Positions 58,955 to 64,000 of a stretch of 64,000 nt of DNA are shown piece by piece. This DNA comes from Ceratothoa steindachneri. Its lineage: Eukaryota > Arthropoda > Malacostraca > Isopoda > Cymothoidae. The stretch is taken from NCBI GenBank assembly GCA_963969495.1, contig OZ018323.1, positions 72,822,920 through 72,886,919 of the forward strand, read 5' to 3'. The notes under the pieces were generated by a model, which was given only the letters and a program-made list of their open reading frames with translations, had not been told where the DNA came from and did no database searches. Numbering within the stretch: position 1 is the first letter of the stretch; each line of letters opens with the position of its first letter. The translations under genes were made by a program, and so were the position numbers.

Positions 58955-61090
58955 ATATGTATTGTTGTGCGTTTTATTTAGTGTGTATTAAAAACTATTT
59001 TTGCTATAGTGTTTGGTATATTCCTTGATCACGCAGCTGCCGCTATCTATTTAAATCGCACTATTAGAACAATAACAGTTGTCGCCTTGCTTAGCCTATC
59101 TTAGAGCCTAAGTGCGCATATTCCTGTACAGTTGGCCATACTTTGGCAGCTAGGTTTGGTTAGATTTATAATTTCTAATCCTCCTTATCTCCACAATTCG
59201 CTCATATTTGCCTAAAAATGCTTACCTCTCGTGGTAGCTGTTCTTAATAAATGTGAAGCTAACTCGATTGTAAGCCTTTAAACGAGAGAAAAATTCATTT
59301 TCTGGCCAATTAATTGTAGTGTGGATGTTCTGTAAATATAGCGTAAGCGCTCGAGCAAGATAACTTAATTCGACTCAAACAAATAATGAAACGCGCGCGT
59401 GGCGTTAGCATTTCAAGGAGGCGCGTAGAAGAATTATTGTGTTTCAGCATCGGGTTCAAATATTCTCAATTTGTGACTTTATACCGTATGATATACCTTC
59501 TCTGCTATCCATATATTATTTCTTAAGCGCATAGAATATATAAATTAACAAAACAATCGCATGAACGCAACTTCGGAGTCTCATGACAAATCAGGCTAAA
59601 GTATTGACTTTTGGTGAGTTTGTAAATTCTGGTAGACACTGCGCAATCGAAATTCTACTCCTAAGACAGTTAGAAAAATATGACGCAATTTTACAGGCTT
59701 TAGTAACATAAATCGCGTGCGTTCCAACTAATTAAAAATTCCATTCATATTTGTCTTTACATAAATCCATAGTGAAAAGCACAGTGACTTCCTTAATTGT
59801 CCCACACAATGGCATGATTCAGTCATTCTATTCATCGAATTCCTGCCCTTTATTGCCATCTTGCTCGAGGTTGAAAGCAACGCGGATTAGACAGCGAGAC
59901 TTTTATTAAATGTAAGACTAGAGCTGCGCTTTCTGATTGGCCTTTTCGTCCCTGAATTGGTTCTATTTCACACCGTGGAGCCGAACTGAACCCTGTAGTC
60001 TCTTACGGTCGATCTTGTCTCAGCATACACTACGATCAGTGAAATGGATATGTATCTCAACAAGACACGGTAAGATGCAATGGTCAGTTGCCACAATATT
60101 TACATGAAGGCAGAGGAGCTCGTCACATGACAACATTCCTGTGTCACGAGTTTGTAGGCGACACTCGCAGCGAGCGAACGTACTCTACCAGAGATCTGAG
60201 AAATATTGCAGCCGATCTAACTATGCCCCGTTCATAAACCAAGTGTTAAATTAGCTTCAGAGCCGGTTCGGTAACGACACTATTGCGGTCGTCTTCTTCA
60301 TCAAACATTTGCTTATTAAATGGATATGGCAAAAGTTTATAGGACTGAGATCTAGGCCATAATCCTCATCAAGGCAGAAGTAGAGCGCTAGTTTTTGTCA
60401 ACAATCAAGTTTTACTCCGTCGGAGATGCTCGTGCCCACTCCCAGACTCGAATGTATCCGCAACTGACCAGGCTCTTCCAAGGTATCATCACTCTCCTCT
60501 TTTAAAAGAGAGAGGCAGAGCGTTCATTCCCGACCCTAAAACAAATGAAAAAGTACTTAATTTAAAGTCTAGATCAAAAACGCCTCAACAGCCTGGTGCT
60601 GATCGATGTTCACAGCAAAATTGGTGTTAGAATAACAAGCGTATTCAATGTATTTCACCAAAGGAACAAGTTAATGTTAATGTGAAATACTAGACGAATA
60701 AGGTGTTATATGCTGTTATTACCCCTTTAACACTAGCTTATGTTTGTATTTCTTTATCAAACATTACTTGTATTCTGTTATTCAGAAATCGTTTTGTAAT
60801 AATATATAATATACACAATACAGTTTTTATACCTTTGCGATCGAATTTACTTTATACAGTATTATGCATGTCTAAAATGAAGATGAATCTCAAAAATATT
60901 TATTATATTTATTATTATACCATAAATGATGTTTCAAAATAACAATAAACTACAATTCATGAATTTCTCATGTTTTTATTTTAATTTTAATTATTGTCAA
61001 TTTTATTATTTTAACTTGCCTTCTTCCACTTTTTTTTCGCATTCTTTTAAGTGTTATCAATTAATGTTCCTCTCCCTTCTCATTAGACGA
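58818..61090. other. Intergenic, no recognised gene; TA microsatellite at 58914-58952
   Basis: Contains a pure TA run at 58914-58952. A less AT-rich stretch at about 59760-60560 has no protein I recognise in any frame. I saw no tRNA or SINE-type promoter boxes. Confidence 0.5.
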
Positions 61091-61140
61091 TATAGTTGCT
61101 GAAGATGGTCCTAGTAAAGGTCCGAAACGTCCGGCCAATA
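61091..61140 (+). ncRNA. Candidate hammerhead ribozyme (Penelope-type, minimal stem III)
   Basis: The core fits the hammerhead consensus. CTGAAGA (CUGANGA box) is at 61099-61105. Stem II is GGTCC/GGTCC (61107-61111 and 61119-61123), which pairs with one U-U mismatch and a 7-base loop. GAAAC follows at 61124-61128, then GTC at 61129-61131, the cleavage triplet. Stem I can form from GUUG (61095-61098) with CGGC (61132-61135). Stem III is essentially absent, as reported for hammerheads of Penelope-like elements that work as dimers. It is followed by a spacer and a (TA)n run. Activity is not shown by sequence alone. Confidence 0.5.
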
Positions 61141-61214
61141 AATGATTAGTATAATCACCTGGGTCTTCATATTCCTGCAACATATCAGATTCCCAAGGAA
61201 CAAATCAATTACCA

Positions 61215-61222
61215 GTATTATA

Positions 61223-61288
<66 letters not shown>
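61215..61288. repeat. (TA)n microsatellite
   Basis: Pure TA dinucleotide run of about 70 bases between two hammerhead-like motifs. Isoleucine-tyrosine open frames across it on both strands are artefacts of the repeat. Confidence 0.95.
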
Positions 61289-61294
<6 letters not shown>

Positions 61295-61342
61295 CATAGC
61301 AACAGAAAAAAGAGAGTAAGTACTGAATATAACATATATTGC

Positions 61343-61385
61343 CAACGTTTCGAGCTCTGGACCCATCTTCTAGGCTAGAATATTA
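61343..61385 (-). other. Degenerate hammerhead-like motif on the opposite strand
   Basis: On the minus strand GCC, CTAGAAGA, GGGTCCAGAGCTC, GAAACGT, TGGC follow the same order as the plus-strand candidate at 61091-61140. The CUGANGA box is broken (CTAGAAGA), so it is probably inactive. With the plus-strand motif and the TA run between them, it may be an end of a Penelope-like element remnant. Confidence 0.4.
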
Positions 61386-61389
61386 AGAT

Positions 61390-61865
61390 TTATATAATAA
61401 CAATTGCTTAGCAATTATGAGAACAATGATAAATAATTTCTTCAGGCTAAAAATATACTAAGATATAAAACAAAACGAAAAATTTTAAAATGCAATATAA
61501 GAGACACAAATCTGTATATTAAGCTACAAAATAAATAAATTCAAACAAAATTAATAAGATTAGAATTATAGGAAAAGAAAAACCACAATAAATACAGCGA
61601 AATTTGTTATCTGATTCGGAGAAAGCTGTCAACTGGATGAATGAAATTTAAAAATTATACTACCAGAAAAGACAAGATTTACTATTAATTGGTTCTATGA
61701 TCCATGTAGTTGGTTGGTCAAAAAACAACAACCAAAAGTGTTAGATAGTTTGTTTTGTGAGTGGTAATTAATTCATGGTGAATAGTTAAAAAAAATCAAA
61801 CAAAATTAATCAGGCAATTCATAACGGTGTGGAAGTAGAGTCCTTATTTAACTAAGGTTGATTAG
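61390..61865 (+). repeat. Long inverted repeat, left arm (~475 bp)
   Basis: Complementary to 62175-62640 at roughly 75-80 percent. Matching landmarks include CATAACGGTGTGGAAGTAGA (arm inner end), TAGTTGGTTGGTC and GATTCGGAGAAAGCTGT. The 309-bp spacer has no recognised gene; a 73-codon minus-strand frame (61848-62069) is unidentified. It could be the long terminal repeats of a foldback-type or other non-autonomous DNA element. Confidence 0.8.
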
Positions 61866-62174
61866 TTTTTTGTTCACTGTAAAGGATCCCAAAACTGACA
61901 TTTTGCTTCCATAATAGTATATAAATATAGTTGTCCTAAATGTTCTTTGAGAACGTACATTAGATGTACAGAACGTCTTCTCAAGTTTCGCATTCATGCT
62001 TACCGTGGGATCAGTTACAAAACAGGAATGGATCTCCCTGTAAAAGAAAACTCCGTTTTCCGATCTCATTCCTATTCATGTAAAATACCTATAGATTATA
62101 ATTAATTTAAAATATTAAATGCATCAAAAATCTAAATCTGACCTTCTCATAATTATGTCCCTTTTAATTAAATA

Positions 62175-62640
62175 TAATCAGCCTCAGTTAAATAAGGACT
62201 CTACTTCTACACCGTTATGTATTGCCTGATTAAGTTCGTTTGATTTTTTTAACTAGTAACCGTAAATTAATTATCATTGAAACAACCAACGAGATACAAT
62301 TTTGGAGGGTTTTTGTTGTTTTTCGACCAACTAACTACATAGATCAGAGAACCAACTAAAGGAAATCACATCTTTCCTGGTAGTATAATTTTAAAATTTC
62401 ATTCACTCAGCTCACAGCTTTCTCCGAATCAAGTAATAACTTTTAGTGTATTTATTTTGGTTTTCCTTTTCTTCTAATTGCAACCTTATTAATTTTCTTC
62501 GAATTTATTTAACTTTTATCATAATATACCAACTTTTGTCCTTTCTATTGCATTCTGGTAGTTTTCTAATTTTCTATATCCTGGTACATATTTATCCTAA
62601 AGCCATTAAAGACACAGGGGAACAATTTTAATCACATTTT
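62175..62640 (-). repeat. Long inverted repeat, right arm (~465 bp)
   Basis: Partner of 61390-61865. Matching text on this side includes GGACTCTACTTCTACACCG, GACCAACTAACTACATAGAT and ACAGCTTTCTCCGAATC. Similarity is clear near the spacer and fades outward beyond about 62600, so the outer boundary is approximate. Confidence 0.8.
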
Positions 62641-62900
62641 CTCGTGACATAGATTTATCTGCCAATTTTAATTCGTTTTTTTCATCCTGATTTCAAATAT
62701 ATAATTTATTTTTACCTACATGCTATAGTTATTCTGTAATTTCTATTTGCTCGTTTCCCCGAAAACTGCCCCCCGAACGGACAGAGAGGGTGCTTGAAGT
62801 AAGAAAATCCTTCACAATACATAGTAGTAAGATAGTAATAAGTGTTATTGTGGAAAATATTGTCATTATTGTTTCTTTTTTCAAGTCTCATGTTAGAGTG
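62641..62900. other. Short spacer
   Basis: No recognised signal. It separates the inverted repeat from the coding relic that begins at 62901. Confidence 0.4.
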
Positions 62901-64000
62901 ATGGCTTCTTCAATAGGAAATTGCGTTATTGATCCAGAACCCTTTTGCTACATATGTGGCTGTTACATGCTAGTTGGTCAAAGGCGCCATATATCAAACT
63001 TTGTGATCCGCACTTATAAGGTATATCTTGATGTTCCCCTCAACGATTATGATAATAAATGGGCCCCGCATGCTGTTGCCATAGTTGTGTGTAACATCTT
63101 CGTGAGTGGACTAAAGGAAAGAGAAATTGTCTTCCATTTGGAATCTCCATGGTGTGGTGAGAGCCAAAAGATCATGTATCGGACTTTTATTTCTGTCTGG
63201 TGAATACTAAAGGGATTAGCAAGATAAATCGGCACAAGATCGACTATCCCAACATTCCCTCGGTAATCCGGCCAGTACCTCATTCTGAGTCTTTACCAGT
63301 TTCGTTTTTCAGTCGATATGCTTCCTCCCAAGATTAAAATGATGTGCCTGATATGGACGTCTCTGGAATGGATTCAGACTTTGCAGATTCATCATCAGAT
63401 GCTAAACAGTCATTAGCTCCTCACTGTTTTAATCAAGAGGATTTGAATCACTTCATAAGTGATTTGGCGCTCTCCATGGAAGCTGCAGAACTTTTAGCCT
63501 CCAGGTTGAGTGAAAGACCTATGCTTGACAGGTCGGTACGGGTATCATATTACCGAACAAGGGAGAGTACATCTGTTAAGTATTTCTCTGAGGACAAACA
63601 ATTTGTATAGTGCCACGATGTTCCTGGCATGTTTACCGAGTAGGGACTTAGCACCTATAGCCCTGCTGAGTGGAGACTGTTTTTGGATAGCTCCAAGGGT
63701 AGCCTTCAGTGTGTCCTTTTGCATAATGGTAATGATTTGGTGCATTTTTATCTCGGTCACTCTGTCCATTTGCGAGAAACTCACGATGACATAAGAATGG
63801 TCATGGATTTACTTAAGTACCATGAACACAATTAGATCATATGTGTAGACCTTAAGGTGGTCAACCTCCTCATTGGCCAGCAGAAGGGATATACAATTTT
63901 CCATGCTATATCTGTATGTGGGACAGCCGAACCCGTGACAAACACTGGTCTCAAAAAGATTGGCCAGTTCGGGAAACTTTGGAAGCAGGAATGTCAAACA
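62901..64000 (+). pseudogene. Relic of the unclassified multi-copy protein family (N-terminal to middle part)
   Basis: From a start at 62901 (MASSIGNCVIDPE) comes FCYICGCYMLVGQRRHISNF, then DYDNKWAPH. After a frame change near 63130 come DFYFCLVNTKGISKINRHKI and IPSVIRPVPHSESLPV. At 63344-63610 come FNQEDLNHFISDLALSMEAA and VRVSYYR. In the last 400 bases come EWRLFLDSSKGSLQCVLLHN, HSVHLRE, IICVDLKVVNLLIGQQKGYT. The order matches the repetitive arthropod protein family whose shorter relic lies at 8015-8500. The CxxC near the start and the WAPH/CxxC pattern suggest a zinc-binding N-terminus. Stops at about 63334, 63608, 63644 and 63834 disable it. It runs off the window end. Function unknown. 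Confidence 0.72.

Noticed and set aside
61111..61378. Ile-Tyr repeat proteins on both strands
   Set aside because: They are translations of the TA microsatellite.

Overview
This is 64 kb of AT-rich, transposon-packed animal DNA, most likely from an arthropod. That placement is an inference from the mix of element families: Ty3/gypsy, L2-like and CR1-like LINEs, mariner, piggyBac, a Penelope-type hammerhead motif, and an unnamed multi-copy protein family that I recall from arthropod gene sets. I found no intact host gene, tRNA, rRNA or CRISPR array. Every recognisable protein-coding stretch is a decayed mobile-element gene, broken by stops, frameshifts or deletions.

Layout: 1-3.5 kb is featureless AT-rich DNA. 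At 3.5-5.5 kb lies a broken piggyBac on the minus strand. At 6.2-7.5 kb is a GC-rich LTR-like block built of hairpin-containing tandem repeats. At 8.0-8.5 kb is an internally deleted relic of an unclassified protein family, followed by a 5'-truncated CR1-like LINE (8.5-10.9 kb, plus strand) and an almost full-span L2-like LINE (11.2-14.9 kb, minus strand). At 15.94-21.85 kb is a Ty3/gypsy LTR element on the minus strand. It keeps gag, protease and RNase H, but has lost the reverse transcriptase palm and the integrase.

The dominant feature is a direct tandem duplication with a unit of about 14.64 kb (copy A 19175-33817, copy B 33818-48461). The copies are almost identical: I noticed 6 substitutions and 4 homopolymer or microsatellite length changes. 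One breakpoint is inside the gypsy gag gene and the other inside a piggyBac transposase gene. Each unit therefore holds part of gag, one LTR, about 10 kb of DNA without recognisable genes, a complete mariner (TIR to TIR) and the 5' part of the piggyBac. Only the second piggyBac continues to its proper 3' terminus at 50090, with TTAA at both ends. This is either a very recent structural duplication or an assembly artefact.

The right part (50-64 kb) holds two diverged ~750-bp direct repeats that look like LTRs of a degenerate element (51.3-54.5 kb), a second GC-rich LTR-like block with hairpin repeats (57.9-58.8 kb), a candidate Penelope-type hammerhead ribozyme (61.09-61.14 kb) beside a TA microsatellite, a ~460-bp-armed inverted repeat (61.4-62.6 kb), and a second, longer relic of the same unclassified protein family (62.9 kb to the window end). 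All calls are by eye from sequence and translated motifs. No similarity search was run.
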